A program made the position numbers and the translations under genes. A DNA stretch of 64,000 nt from Sphaerotilus montanus. GTDB lineage: Bacteria > Pseudomonadota > Gammaproteobacteria > Burkholderiales > Burkholderiaceae_C. The stretch is taken from assembly GCF_013410775.1 (NCBI RefSeq), contig NZ_JACCFH010000001.1:4588001-4652000 (forward strand), given 5' to 3'. The notes under the pieces were generated by a model, which saw only the letters and a list, made by a program, of their open reading frames with translations, was not told the DNA's origin and searched no databases. Position 1 is the first letter of the stretch, and each line of letters starts with the position of its first letter. Shown here in pieces: positions 55,525 to 64,000 of the stretch.

Positions 55525-56562
55525 TTACTTGTAGGCGATCGCCTTGCCAGAAGCGTCCTTGATTTCAGCCCACTGCTTGCGCACCAGTGCCTTGAGCGGG
55601 TCCGGCAGCGCCACGTATTCGAGATCGCTGGCCATCTTGTCGCCGCTGCCGTAGGCCCAGTCGAAGAACTTGAGCGACGCGCTGGCCTGCCCAGGCTTGT
55701 CCTGGACCTTGTGCATCAGGATGAAGGTGGCCCCCGTGAGCGGCCAGGCATCCTTGCCCGCCTGGTTGGTCAGCACCTGGTAGAAGGACTTGGCCCAGTC
55801 CGCACCAGCCGCTGCGGCCTTGAAGTTGGCGTCATCCGGCGCCACGAAGTTGCCGGCGGCATTCTTCAACGCCACGTACGACATCTTGTTCTGCTTGGCG
55901 TAGGCGTATTCGACATAACCGATCGAGTTGGGCAGGCGCTGCACGAAGGCCGAGACGCCTTCGTTGCCCTTGCCGCCAGCACCGGTCGGCCAGTTCACGG
56001 CCGTGCCTTCGCCGACCTTGGCTTTCCAGTCGGCATTCACCTTCGACAGATAGTTCGTGAAGATGAAGCTGGTGCCCGAGCCATCCGCACGGCGGACCAC
56101 GGCAATCGCGGCATCCGGCAGGGGCACACCCGGATTCAGCGCTGCCAGCGCCGGATCGTTCCACTTGGTGACCTTGCCGAGATAGATGTCGGCCAGCAGC
56201 TCCCCGGACATCTTGATCTGGCCGGGCTGGATGCCCTTGATGTTGACCACCGGCACGACGCCGCCGATCACAGTCGGGAACTGCATCAGCCCGTCCTTGG
56301 CCAGATCCTCGTCGCTCAGCGGTGCATCGGAAGCCCCGAAGTCGACCGTCTTGCCCTTGATCTGCTTGATGCCAGCGCCGGAGCCGACCGACTGGTAATT
56401 GATACGCGCACCAGACGCCTTGTTGTAGGCATCGGCCCACTTGGCGTAGATCGGTGCGGGGAACGATGCACCGGCACCCGTGGCATCCTGTGCGGCGGCC
56501 ATGCTGGCCGCTGCCGTCAGCGTCAGGGCCAACACCGTCTGACCGATAGTGCGAATATTCAT
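55525..56562 (-). CDS. pstS: Phosphate-binding periplasmic protein PstS
   Basis: It has 345 residues with a signal peptide ending in ASMAAAQDA (about residue 25). [20 protein letters not shown] and [15 protein letters not shown] contain phosphate ligands, and [19 protein letters not shown] contains the Arg/Ser loop. It delivers phosphate to PstCAB. A Pho box lies about 62 bases upstream of the ATG, so it is controlled by PhoB. Confidence 0.98.
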   Translation of the reverse strand: MNIRTIGQTVLALTLTAAASMAAAQDATGAGASFPAPIYAKWADAYNKASGARINYQSVGSGAGIKQIKGKTVDFGASDAPLSDEDLAKDGLMQFPTVIGGVVPVVNIKGIQPGQIKMSGELLADIYLGKVTKWNDPALAALNPGVPLPDAAIAVVRRADGSGTSFIFTNYLSKVNADWKAKVGEGTAVNWPTGAGGKGNEGVSAFVQRLPNSIGYVEYAYAKQNKMSYVALKNAAGNFVAPDDANFKAAAAGADWAKSFYQVLTNQAGKDAWPLTGATFILMHKVQDKPGQASASLKFFDWAYGSGDKMASDLEYVALPDPLKALVRKQWAEIKDASGKAIAYK

Positions 56563-56623
56563 GTGGTTTCCTCAGATGCGGACAACGGCACGTCGCCGAT
56601 GAAACGAATCGTAGGCGCGTATT

Positions 56624-56641
56624 GTGACAAACACGTGACTC
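56624..56641 (-). promoter_or_regulatory. Pho box upstream of pstS
   Basis: On the minus strand GAGTCAC and TTGTCAC are separated by four bases (GTGT), the 7-4-7 arrangement recognised by PhoB dimers (consensus CTGTCAT repeats). A -10-like TACGAT at 56608-56613 lies 10 bases downstream, the usual position. PhoB is encoded in the same cluster. Confidence 0.8.
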
Positions 56642-56796
56642 CATTCCTCGTCGAGAAAAAGCCGGCCGACTCGGACCGCCCGCCAGCAGCGCACGCACGA
56701 CGGCACCGTCATCGATTCGTCACAGTTCCCGAGAAGAATCTGCAAGCTGTCCGGACGTCGGTCCGAAACCTGAAATCCATTGAGCGAGGAGCTTGC

Positions 56797-57282
56797 ATGA
56801 ACAAACGTCTCTGGTTGTTGGCAATGGCTGGCGTGACCGCCTGGACCCTGTCTGGCTGTGCGGCCATGAGCGCGCAGCCCTCGATCGCCGACACGCTGGC
56901 CTCCACCCCGGAGTTGTCGACACTCGCGCAACTCGTGCGGCAAGCCGGCATGACCGACGCGCTGAACGGTGAAGGCCCGTTCACCGTGTTCGCTCCGTCG
57001 AACGAGGCCTTCAAGGCGGTTCCCGCCAAGACCATGGAAACGCTCGGCAAGGACCCGGCGCGCCTGAAGGCTGTGCTGTCCTTCCATGTAGTGCCTTCAC
57101 GCCTGCCGGCTGCGGCCATCACCAATGGCAAGCTCACGTCCCTCGACGGCTCGCCGCTGACCACTTCGCGCGCGGGTGAATTCGTGACCATCGAGGACGC
57201 GCTGGTCACCCGTGCAGACATCGCAGCGCGCAATGGCGTTGTCCACCTCGTGGACCGGGTGCTGATTCCTCCGAAGCGCTGA
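56797..57282 (+). CDS. Fasciclin-domain lipoprotein
   Basis: It has 161 residues with a lipobox LSGC at about residues 18-21. The FAS1 domain covers about 35-160, with GPFTVFAPSNEAFKAVP, LSFHVVPSRLPAA and VHLVDRVLIPP. These domains mediate adhesion or surface interactions. GAGGAG is six bases before the ATG. It is divergent from pstS, so it may also respond to the Pho box region, but no second box was seen. Confidence 0.92.
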   Translation: MNKRLWLLAMAGVTAWTLSGCAAMSAQPSIADTLASTPELSTLAQLVRQAGMTDALNGEGPFTVFAPSNEAFKAVPAKTMETLGKDPARLKAVLSFHVVPSRLPAAAITNGKLTSLDGSPLTTSRAGEFVTIEDALVTRADIAARNGVVHLVDRVLIPPKR

Positions 57283-57306
57283 TTCCTCCGGAGTCCCGAC
57301 GACAAG

Positions 57307-57337
57307 AAAAAACCCGGCAGTTCACGCCGGGTTTTTT
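57307..57337. terminator. Bidirectional terminator between the fasciclin gene and glmM
   Basis: Six A, AACCCGGC/GCCGGGTT arms around a seven-base loop, then six T. It serves both the plus-strand fasciclin gene and minus-strand glmM. Confidence 0.9.
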
Positions 57338-57367
57338 GTTTTCAGGACGGTACGCCCGGGTATGGAC

Positions 57368-58699
57368 TCAGGCCTTGACCGTGTCGGCCATCCGCTGTGC
57401 GCAGCGACGCGCCACGTCCGCGTCCTGCGCCTCCACCATCACCCGCAGCAACGGCTCCGTGCCCGAAGCACGAATCAGCACACGACCGGTGTCGCCGAGT
57501 TCGGCGGTGATGCGCTCTTCCTCCGCGAACAATGCCTGGTTGTTCTTCCAGTCCTGGCCAGGCGCCAGCCGGATGTTCAGCAGCGTCTGAGGGAACAGAT
57601 CAACCCCCTCCAGCAGTTCGGACAGAGAACGGCAAGCGCGCTGCTGCGCCTGCAGGACCTGCAATGCGCTGACGATGCCGTCCCCGGTGGTGTGGCGGTC
57701 GAGCGCCAGCAGATGGCCGGACCCTTCTCCGCCGAGCTGCCAGCCACGCCGCGTCAGCTCTTCGAGAATGTAGCGATCGCCCACCTTGGCCCGCACGAAC
57801 TCGATGCCGCGGCGCTTGATGGCGACCTCGACCGCCATGTTCGTCATCAGTGTTCCGACGACGCCCGGCACGTTTTCGCCCTGCGCCAGCCGGTCCACCA
57901 CCATGGCATAGAGCAGCTCGTCGCCGTTGTACAGGCGACCTGCACCATCCACGACCTGCAGACGGTCGGCATCACCGTCGAGCGCGATGCCATAGTCGGC
58001 GCGGTGCAGCTTGACGGCCTCGACCAGCGCCTGCGGCGACGTGGCACCGACACCGTCATTGATGTTGTAGCCATCAGGCTCGCAGCCGATGCGAATCACC
58101 TCGGCCCCCAGCTCGTGGAACACATCCGGAGCGATGTGGTAGGCGGCACCGTTGGCCCCGTCGACGACGATCTTCAGGCCCTTGAGCGACAGATCGTTAG
58201 AGAATGTCGACTTGCAGAATTCCAGGTAGCGTCCCGGTGCATCGTTGAGACGGCGCGCCCGGCCGAGCGAGCTGGAGTCGGCCCAGAGCGGCTCTGCGGC
58301 CAGTGCCGCCTCGACCTCTTCTTCCCAGGCGTCCGGCAGTTTTTCGCCACGGGCCGAGAAGAACTTGATGCCGTTGTCGGCATACGGATTGTGCGAGGCA
58401 CTGATGACCACCCCCAGGCTGAGGCGCAGCGCCCGGGTCAGGTAAGCCACGCCCGGGGTCGGCAAAGGGCCCGTCAGCATCACGTCCACGCCGGCCGAGT
58501 TGAGGCCGGCCTCCAGCGCCGACTCCAGCATGTAGCCGGAAATGCGAGTGTCCTTGCCGATCAGGACCACCGGACGCTCATGGGTCGCGCGCAATACACG
58601 ACCGACAGCATTGCCAAGCCGAAGTACAAAATCTGGCGTAATCGGATAAGTACCAACTGCGCCACGAATTCCATCCGTACCGAAATACTTTCTGCTCAT
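57368..58699 (-). CDS. glmM: Phosphoglucosamine mutase
   Basis: It has 443 residues. It interconverts glucosamine-6- and -1-phosphate for peptidoglycan and lipopolysaccharide precursors. [19 protein letters not shown] starts the protein, the phosphoserine loop is [15 protein letters not shown], and the metal loop is [26 protein letters not shown] is near the end. ATG 58699 is the standard start; no strong ribosome site precedes it. Confidence 0.97.
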   Translation of the reverse strand: MSRKYFGTDGIRGAVGTYPITPDFVLRLGNAVGRVLRATHERPVVLIGKDTRISGYMLESALEAGLNSAGVDVMLTGPLPTPGVAYLTRALRLSLGVVISASHNPYADNGIKFFSARGEKLPDAWEEEVEAALAAEPLWADSSSLGRARRLNDAPGRYLEFCKSTFSNDLSLKGLKIVVDGANGAAYHIAPDVFHELGAEVIRIGCEPDGYNINDGVGATSPQALVEAVKLHRADYGIALDGDADRLQVVDGAGRLYNGDELLYAMVVDRLAQGENVPGVVGTLMTNMAVEVAIKRRGIEFVRAKVGDRYILEELTRRGWQLGGEGSGHLLALDRHTTGDGIVSALQVLQAQQRACRSLSELLEGVDLFPQTLLNIRLAPGQDWKNNQALFAEEERITAELGDTGRVLIRASGTEPLLRVMVEAQDADVARRCAQRMADTVKA

Positions 58700-58791
58700 T
58701 GCAATCCCGTGAGGCAAATTTCTGATGAATGGCCATGTTACCCACCATGGCCTGCGTTACCTTAATGGCAGACCCGGTCTGCCGGCATGCG

Positions 58792-59652
58792 TCACAACAA
58801 TCCGGCGGCACTCCACACGCGGAGTGCATCCACTGTTGCATCCACGTCATGGACACGGAGGATGCGTGCGCCGCACTGCGCCGCGGCCAAGGCCGCCGCC
58901 ACGCTGGCGCAGAGTCGATCCGATACCGGCTTGCCCGTCACCGCTCCCAGCGAAGACTTGCGAGACCATCCCGCCAGCACCGGGTGGCCGAGGTCGAGCA
59001 AGGCCTGCTGTCCCCGCACCAACGCGAAGTTGTCTTCGACGCGCTTGCCAAAACCGATGCCCGGATCGAGCACGATGCGCTGGCGGTCCACCCCGCGCTC
59101 CACGAGTGCAAGCACCCGTTCCGCCAGGAAATCCCGCACCTCGGACACGATGTCGACATGCCAGGGCGCAGCCTGCATCGTCGGAGGATGACCGGACATG
59201 TGCATCAGGCAGACGCCACACTGGGGGTGATTCACCACCACGTCCATGGCACCGTCGGCACCCAGCGCCCGAATGTCATTGATGATGTCTGCCCCGAGGT
59301 CCAGCGCCCGCTGCATGACCTCCGGCTTGCAGGTGTCGATCGACAGCGGCACACCCAGCGACAACGCATCCCGCAGCACAGGTTCGATGCGCTGCCACTC
59401 CTGGTCTGCGGAAATCGACTCGGCTCCTGGGCGACTGGACTCCCCGCCGATGTCCAGCAGGTCAGCACCCTGTTGCAGCAACGTTTCACAGTGCTTCAGC
59501 GCCACGGCAGCAGAGGAACGTCCACCGTCGAAAAACGAATCTGGAGTGACGTTGACGATCCCCATGACCCGCACGACACGCAGATCGACCTGGTAGCGAC
59601 TGGTGGACCAGACGAGGCTGGCGGAATGGTCGGGAATGGTGGATGGACGCAT
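58792..59652 (-). CDS. folP: Dihydropteroate synthase
   Basis: It has 286 residues and makes dihydropteroate from pABA for folate synthesis. VMGIVNVTPDSFFDGG and DIGGESSRPGAESIS are the two DHPS signatures, with LDPGIGFGKRVEDN and GWSRKSSLG. ATG 59652 is used; a long open frame upstream is a shadow. It follows ftsH and precedes glmM, the usual order. Confidence 0.97.
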   Translation of the reverse strand: MRPSTIPDHSASLVWSTSRYQVDLRVVRVMGIVNVTPDSFFDGGRSSAAVALKHCETLLQQGADLLDIGGESSRPGAESISADQEWQRIEPVLRDALSLGVPLSIDTCKPEVMQRALDLGADIINDIRALGADGAMDVVVNHPQCGVCLMHMSGHPPTMQAAPWHVDIVSEVRDFLAERVLALVERGVDRQRIVLDPGIGFGKRVEDNFALVRGQQALLDLGHPVLAGWSRKSSLGAVTGKPVSDRLCASVAAALAAAQCGARILRVHDVDATVDALRVWSAAGLL

Positions 59653-59687
59653 CACGAAGTACCTTGGCTTCTGATCGGGATCACAAA

Positions 59688-59713
59688 TAAAAAACGGGGC
59701 TTGCGCCCCGTTT
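59688..59713 (-). terminator. Rho-independent terminator after ftsH
   Basis: On the minus strand ACGGGGC and GCCCCGT arms around four bases are followed by TTTTTTATTT. It lies 29 bases after the ftsH stop and before folP. Confidence 0.88.
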
Positions 59714-59741
59714 CTGGATTCCATTCTGGTTCTCTGTCGCG

Positions 59742-61652
59742 TCAGGCAGGTGCGGTCGCGTTGCCTGAACTGATGGACGGCGGGTTGGACGGACCACCAG
59801 GAGGCTTGTTGACCGAGGGGATCCAGTCCTTGGGCGGCTTCGGCGGACGACCGTTCATGATGTCCTCGATCTGGTCGGCGTCGATGGTTTCCCATTCGAG
59901 CAAGGCCTGCGCCATCACATGCATCTTGTCCTGGCTTTCCTCGATCAGGCGACGGGCCAGCGCGTACTGGTTGTCGATGATGCGGCGGATCTCGGAATCG
60001 ACCTTCTGCATGGTCTGCTCGGACATGTTGGTGGTCTTGGTCACCGAACGGCCGAGGAACACTTCACCTTCGTTGTCCGCGTAGACCATCGGACCCAGTG
60101 CGTCGGTCATGCCGTAACGCGTGACCATGTCGCGGGCGATCTGGGTCGCACGCTCGAAGTCATTGCTGGCGCCGGTGGTCATCTGGTGCATGAAGACCTC
60201 TTCCGCGATCCGGCCACCGAACAGCACCGAGATCGTGGACAGCATGCGTTCCTTGTCCAGGCTGTAACGGTCGCCTTCCGGCAACTGCATCGTCACCCCC
60301 AGTGCGCGACCGCGCGGGATGATCGTCACCTTGTGGACCGGATCCGTCTTCGGCAGCAGGCGCGCGACGAGCGCATGACCCGCCTCGTGGTAGGCCGTGT
60401 TGCGGCGTTCCTCCTCCGGCATGATCATGGACTTCCGCTCGGGACCCATCATGATCTTGTCCTTGGCCTTCTCGAAGTCGACCATCTCCACGACACGACC
60501 ATTGCGGCGAGCAGCGAACAGAGCGGCTTCATTGACCAGATTGGCCAGATCAGCGCCCGAGAAACCAGGCGTGCCACGCGCCAGGATATCGGCACGGATG
60601 TCCTGCCCGATCGGGATCTTGCGCATGTGCACGTTCAGGATCTGCTCGCGACCACGCACGTCCGGCAGCGTCACATACACCTGGCGGTCGAAGCGGCCGG
60701 GGCGCAGCAGGGCCGGGTCCAGGATGTCCGGACGGTTCGTGGCAGCCACGACGATGACGCCGAGGTTGGTCTCGAAACCATCCATCTCGACCAGCATCTG
60801 GTTGAGGGTCTGCTCGCGCTCGTCATTGCCGCCACCCAAGCCAGCACCACGGTGGCGACCGACCGCGTCGATTTCATCGATGAAGATGATGCAGGGCGCG
60901 TTCTTCTTGGCCTGCTCGAACATGTCGCGCACGCGGGCTGCACCGACACCGACGAACATTTCCACGAAATCCGAACCGGAGATCGAGAAGAACGGCACTT
61001 TCGCTTCACCGGCGATGGACTTCGCCAGCAGGGTCTTGCCGGTGCCGGGAGGGCCGACCATCAGCACGCCACGGGGAATGCGACCGCCGAGTTTCTGGAA
61101 TTTCTGGGGATCCTTGAGGAAGTCCACCAGTTCCTTGACCTCTTCCTTGGCCTCGTCGCAGCCAGCCACATCGGCGAACGTCACCGAGTTGTTGGTGTCG
61201 TCGAGCATGCGGGCGCGGCTCTTGCCGAAGCTGAAGGCGCCGCCCTTGCCGCCACCCTGCATCTGGCGCATGAAGTAGACCCACACGCCGATCAGCAGCA
61301 GCATCGGACCCCAGGAGATCAGCAGGCTCGTCAGCAGGGAGGGCTCGTCGCGCGGCTTGACCCGGAACTTGATGCCGTTGCTGATGAGGTCACCAACCAG
61401 ACCACGGTCCAGATAGGTGGCCGTGGTGCGGATCTTCTTGTCGTCCGTGGTCAGCGCCTCGATCTCGGCGCCGCCCGGGTTTTCCTGCAGCACCACCTCG
61501 CGGATGCGCTTGGAGCGCACCTCTTCAAGGAACTCGGAGTACCCGATCTGGTTACCGGCCGTGGCCGTGCGGTCAAACTGCTTGAAAACGGTGAACAGCA
61601 CCAACGCTATCACCAGCCACACAGCTACTTTGGAGAACCATTGATTGTTCAC
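59742..61652 (-). CDS. ftsH: ATP-dependent zinc metalloprotease FtsH
   Basis: It has 636 residues. It degrades membrane and regulatory proteins at the inner membrane. Two helices (about 9-23 and 112-128) flank a periplasmic domain; the AAA+ part has Walker A GPPGTGKT (200-207) and [20 protein letters not shown]. The zinc site HEAGH is at 422-426. The C-terminal tail is Pro/Ser/Asn-rich. It lies after rlmE by 174 bases. Confidence 0.98.
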   Translation of the reverse strand: MNNQWFSKVAVWLVIALVLFTVFKQFDRTATAGNQIGYSEFLEEVRSKRIREVVLQENPGGAEIEALTTDDKKIRTTATYLDRGLVGDLISNGIKFRVKPRDEPSLLTSLLISWGPMLLLIGVWVYFMRQMQGGGKGGAFSFGKSRARMLDDTNNSVTFADVAGCDEAKEEVKELVDFLKDPQKFQKLGGRIPRGVLMVGPPGTGKTLLAKSIAGEAKVPFFSISGSDFVEMFVGVGAARVRDMFEQAKKNAPCIIFIDEIDAVGRHRGAGLGGGNDEREQTLNQMLVEMDGFETNLGVIVVAATNRPDILDPALLRPGRFDRQVYVTLPDVRGREQILNVHMRKIPIGQDIRADILARGTPGFSGADLANLVNEAALFAARRNGRVVEMVDFEKAKDKIMMGPERKSMIMPEEERRNTAYHEAGHALVARLLPKTDPVHKVTIIPRGRALGVTMQLPEGDRYSLDKERMLSTISVLFGGRIAEEVFMHQMTTGASNDFERATQIARDMVTRYGMTDALGPMVYADNEGEVFLGRSVTKTTNMSEQTMQKVDSEIRRIIDNQYALARRLIEESQDKMHVMAQALLEWETIDADQIEDIMNGRPPKPPKDWIPSVNKPPGGPSNPPSISSGNATAPA

Positions 61653-61826
61653 CGCGGCTCCTTATTTGATTCGAACACGCCCCAGGTCGGGGCCTTGCGT
61701 GCCGCTTGGTACGCACCTATGCGGTAGATGGGGGCAATTCTAGTGCAGTCAACCCCCCGGCAAGCTGATGTTTGACGGGTAACCCTGACCTTGAGCAGGG
61801 CGGGCCGTGCACTCTCTCACCGGAAC

Positions 61827-62513
61827 TCAGCTTCTCTTGTCGGCCTGTTTCAGCCCCAGCCCGACCAGAAAGGTTTCTGCCGATTTGTCGCGAGACGCCT
61901 TGGGCTTGATGGGCTTGACCACCCGGAAATGATCCTTGAACAACTGTACCAGCTGGCTATAACCACTGCCGTGGAACACCTTGCACACCAGCACGCCATC
62001 CGGGCGCAGATGGGCTTGCGCAAACTCGATGGCGAGTTCGATCAGATGGGCGATGCGGGCAGCGTCCGACACCTCGATGCCGGACAGGTTCGGCGCCATG
62101 TCCGACACCACGACATCGACGGAGCGCCCGCCCAGCACGTCGACCAGCTGCTGCAGCACCGCATCTTCACGGAAGTCGCCCTGGATGAAGCGCACGCCCT
62201 CGATCGGCTCGAAATCCAGCAGGTCGAGCGCAATGATCGTCCCGTTGAGCTCCCCCGCAGCCGCACCGCCGGCGCCCGCCTCCTTCGGCGCGAAACGGCG
62301 GCGCAGGTACTGGCTCCAGGCACCCGGACAGGCCCCCAGATCGACCACCACCTGACCCGGCCGGAACAGGTGGAAGGTCTCGTCGATTTCCTTGAGCTTG
62401 TAGGCGGCACGGGCACGGTAACCGTCGCGCTTGGACTGCCGGACGTAGGGATCGGTCAGGTGCTCGTTGAGCCACGCCTTGTTGATCTTCTTGCTTTTAC
62501 TGTCGATCTTCAT
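61827..62513 (-). CDS. rlmE: 23S rRNA 2'-O-ribose U2552 methyltransferase RlmE (FtsJ/RrmJ)
   Basis: It has 228 residues, with an insertion of Ala/Gly residues ([13 protein letters not shown]) near position 80. The motifs are [19 protein letters not shown] (SAM site), the catalytic Lys in [25 protein letters not shown] and [10 protein letters not shown]. It modifies U2552 late in 50S assembly. It is divergent from yhbY, with only 20 bases between the start codons. Confidence 0.96.
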   Translation of the reverse strand: MKIDSKSKKINKAWLNEHLTDPYVRQSKRDGYRARAAYKLKEIDETFHLFRPGQVVVDLGACPGAWSQYLRRRFAPKEAGAGGAAAGELNGTIIALDLLDFEPIEGVRFIQGDFREDAVLQQLVDVLGGRSVDVVVSDMAPNLSGIEVSDAARIAHLIELAIEFAQAHLRPDGVLVCKVFHGSGYSQLVQLFKDHFRVVKPIKPKASRDKSAETFLVGLGLKQADKRS

Positions 62514-62533
62514 ATCGCAACGATAATAGCGGC

Positions 62534-63019
62534 ATGGCTGCCATCCAATTGACTCCGGCCCAGCGCAAGGAACACCGCGCTGAGGCCCACCACCTCGACC
62601 CCGTCGTCATGATCGGGTCCGAAGGACTCACTCCTGCCGTTCTCAAGGAGATCGACTCTGCCCTCAATGCCCACGGACTGATCAAGGTCCGTGTCTTCAG
62701 CGACGACCGCGCCGCACGCGAGGCCCTGCTGGCGTCGCTGTCCGACGAACTGGAGGCTGCACCGATCCAGCACATCGGCAAGCTGCTGGTGCTCTGGCGC
62801 CCGCTGCCGGCCAAGGAAGCGCGTCCGGACTCGCCCGATCGGCGTGCCTCGGCACCCCGCGTGGTGAAGCTGCTGACCTTCTCCAAGAGCGGCTCGCAAC
62901 GCGCCCAGGTCAAGAAGCTCACCATCTTCGGCAATCAGCGTCTGACCGCGGGCGGCATCGTCAAGCGGTCCAAGAAGCGCCTGATCGGCACCAAGAAACG
63001 CGCGCAAAGCAGCGAATAA
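62534..63019 (+). CDS. yhbY: YhbY family CRM-domain RNA-binding protein
   Basis: It has 161 residues. The CRM domain (about 1-95) has [20 protein letters not shown] and [15 protein letters not shown], used in 50S subunit assembly. It carries a basic C-terminal extension of about 60 residues rich in Lys/Arg/Ser ([19 protein letters not shown]), not present in the E. coli protein of about 97 residues. It is divergent from rlmE. Confidence 0.94.
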   Translation: MAAIQLTPAQRKEHRAEAHHLDPVVMIGSEGLTPAVLKEIDSALNAHGLIKVRVFSDDRAAREALLASLSDELEAAPIQHIGKLLVLWRPLPAKEARPDSPDRRASAPRVVKLLTFSKSGSQRAQVKKLTIFGNQRLTAGGIVKRSKKRLIGTKKRAQSSE

Positions 63020-63054
63020 GCCCCACCGGGATCACACGCCCGCATCCGTCGTTG

Positions 63055-63086
63055 ACGCAAGGACCCCGGCTTCGGGGTCTTTGCGT
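63055..63086 (+). terminator. Terminator after yhbY
   Basis: GACCCCG and CGGGGTC arms around GCTT, extended by CGCAA/TTGCG, followed by TTTCTT. Confidence 0.8.
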
Positions 63087-63119
63087 TTCTTACCGCGGGT
63101 AACGGTTTCCAATGGAATT

Positions 63120-63557
63120 TCAGCTTGTCCCGGCACCGCGCCAGACCAGCACCAGCAACAACAGGCCCTTCAGCACGAACATCACGCTGGAAATCCCGTG
63201 CAAGGCGCCAAAACTCAGGAGCCCCTGCCCCGCACGGGCCGCCTCCATCATCGGCTGCAGCGCAAAGTAACCCAGCACGGTGCAGAACAGCGCGCCGAGC
63301 ACCAGCAGCAGATTGATCGACAGCACAGAACCTTGCCCGGCCCGCATCCGCCCGGAGGCCAGCCGCCGCTCGATCAGGAACAGCGCCGCGGCCAACCCAA
63401 GCGCTGCGTAGGCCTCGATGCGGAACATGTTGCCCGCCAGTCGCCCGGCGTCTGCACGCTCCAGTCCCGCAAACAGCACGGGCGCCGCCACGGCCGCCAG
63501 CGTCGCCACCAGGCCCAGCCACAACGCCGCCAGGACCGTTCGGAATCGACTCAGCAT
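63120..63557 (-). CDS. DUF4149 domain membrane protein
   Basis: It has 145 residues with four helices. MLSRFRTVLAALWLGLVATL and PVLFAGLERADAGRLAGNMF are typical of the uncharacterised DUF4149 family, which stands between greA and yhbY in many betaproteobacteria. ATG 63557 lies 13 bases after greA. Its function is not known. Confidence 0.88.
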   Translation of the reverse strand: MLSRFRTVLAALWLGLVATLAAVAAPVLFAGLERADAGRLAGNMFRIEAYAALGLAAALFLIERRLASGRMRAGQGSVLSINLLLVLGALFCTVLGYFALQPMMEAARAGQGLLSFGALHGISSVMFVLKGLLLLVLVWRGAGTS

Positions 63558-63570
63558 AGGGGCCACCGGA

Positions 63571-64000
63571 TCAGGTGTAGCGCACTTCGATGATTTCGTA
63601 GTTCTTCGCCCCACCAGGCGCATTCACCACCGCCACGTCGCCGGCCTCCTTGCCGATCAGGGCCCGGGCAATGGGCGAGCCCACCGAGATGCGGCCGAAC
63701 TTGATGTCCGCCTCGTCCTCGCCGACGATCTGGTAGGTCACGGCGTCACCCGTCTCTTCCTCCTCCAGGTCGACGGTGGCGCCGAACACGATCCGCCCGC
63801 CCGCGTTGAGCGTGCTGGGATCGATCACCTGTCCGACCGCGAGCTTGCCTTCGACTTCCAGAATGCGGCCTTCGATGAAGCCCTGCTTGTCCTTGGCCGC
63901 TTCGTACTCGGCGTTCTCGGACAAGTCGCCCTGCGCACGGGCCTCGGAGATCGCATTGATCACCCAGGGCCGCTCCACGGTCTTGAGCCGGTGCAGCTCG
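63571..64000 (-). CDS. greA: Transcription elongation factor GreA, C-terminal part (runs off the window)
   Basis: About 143 residues are visible. They start within the N-terminal coiled coil ([20 protein letters not shown]), then [20 protein letters not shown] with the acidic tip residues. The FKBP-like C-terminal domain follows ([20 protein letters not shown]). It rescues backtracked RNA polymerase by transcript cleavage. The N-terminal end lies beyond 64000. Confidence 0.97.
   Translation of the reverse strand, partial: ELHRLKTVERPWVINAISEARAQGDLSENAEYEAAKDKQGFIEGRILEVEGKLAVGQVIDPSTLNAGGRIVFGATVDLEEEETGDAVTYQIVGEDEADIKFGRISVGSPIARALIGKEAGDVAVVNAPGGAKNYEIIEVRYT

Overview
The window comes from a GC-rich betaproteobacterium. 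Gene orders such as greA / DUF4149 / yhbY / rlmE / ftsH / folP / glmM / pstSCAB-phoU-phoB-phoR, trxA-rho-rpmE2 and rpsU-yqeY are typical of Burkholderiales. The frequent GGAGAC-type ribosome sites, Tct/Bug and TRAP transporters and the quinoprotein gene set suggest the Leptothrix/Sphaerotilus/Rubrivivax part of that order; this placement is inference, not a database result. No rRNA, tRNA, CRISPR array or insertion sequence was recognised.

Layout. 1-3.8 kb (minus): a compact mscS-egtB-egtD-metK run that makes the ergothioneine precursor and the S-adenosylmethionine it consumes. 3.9-7.4 kb: a TetR regulator coupled to a small HExxH protein, an acyltransferase, a 64-residue Arg-rich small gene and a CAP-domain lipoprotein. 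7.4-9.1 kb: a gene-poor stretch followed by an AT-rich island with two small Gly/Ala-rich membrane proteins of unknown function. 9.1-22.4 kb: accessory genes of a PQQ-dependent (quinoprotein) alcohol dehydrogenase system. A long minus-strand operon carries a PqqB-like protein, ABC ATPase, beta-propeller, substrate-binding protein and ABC permease, followed by an ExbB/TolQ-like and ExbD/TolR-like pair, a small membrane protein, a lipoprotein and a Bug-type receptor. A degenerate metallohydrolase, a sigma-54 activator, cytochrome c-550 PedF and a second binding protein lie beside it. Two sequences matching the sigma-54 -24/-12 consensus were found, upstream of pedF and of the pqqB-like gene. The dehydrogenase itself and the main pqq genes are not in the window.

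22.4-39.7 kb: a BaiN-type flavoprotein, rpsU, yqeY, a Cache-domain histidine kinase/LuxR regulator pair next to TRAP transporter permeases, a three-gene RND efflux operon, a lipoprotein, an MFS exporter and TctA/TctB without a neighbouring receptor. 39.8-45.6 kb (minus): an orphan GspE/PilB ATPase, a spermidine-synthase-like protein, a DNA-deoxyinosine glycosylase, a TatD nuclease and a pseudokinase-HDOD protein. 45.8-49.9 kb (plus): trxA, rho, rpmE2 and a GT39-like glycosyltransferase. 49.8-56.6 kb (minus): the complete phosphate regulon pstS-pstC-pstA-pstB-phoU-phoB-phoR with a clear Pho box before pstS. 56.8-64 kb: a fasciclin lipoprotein, then glmM, folP, ftsH, rlmE, yhbY, a DUF4149 membrane protein and the partial greA.
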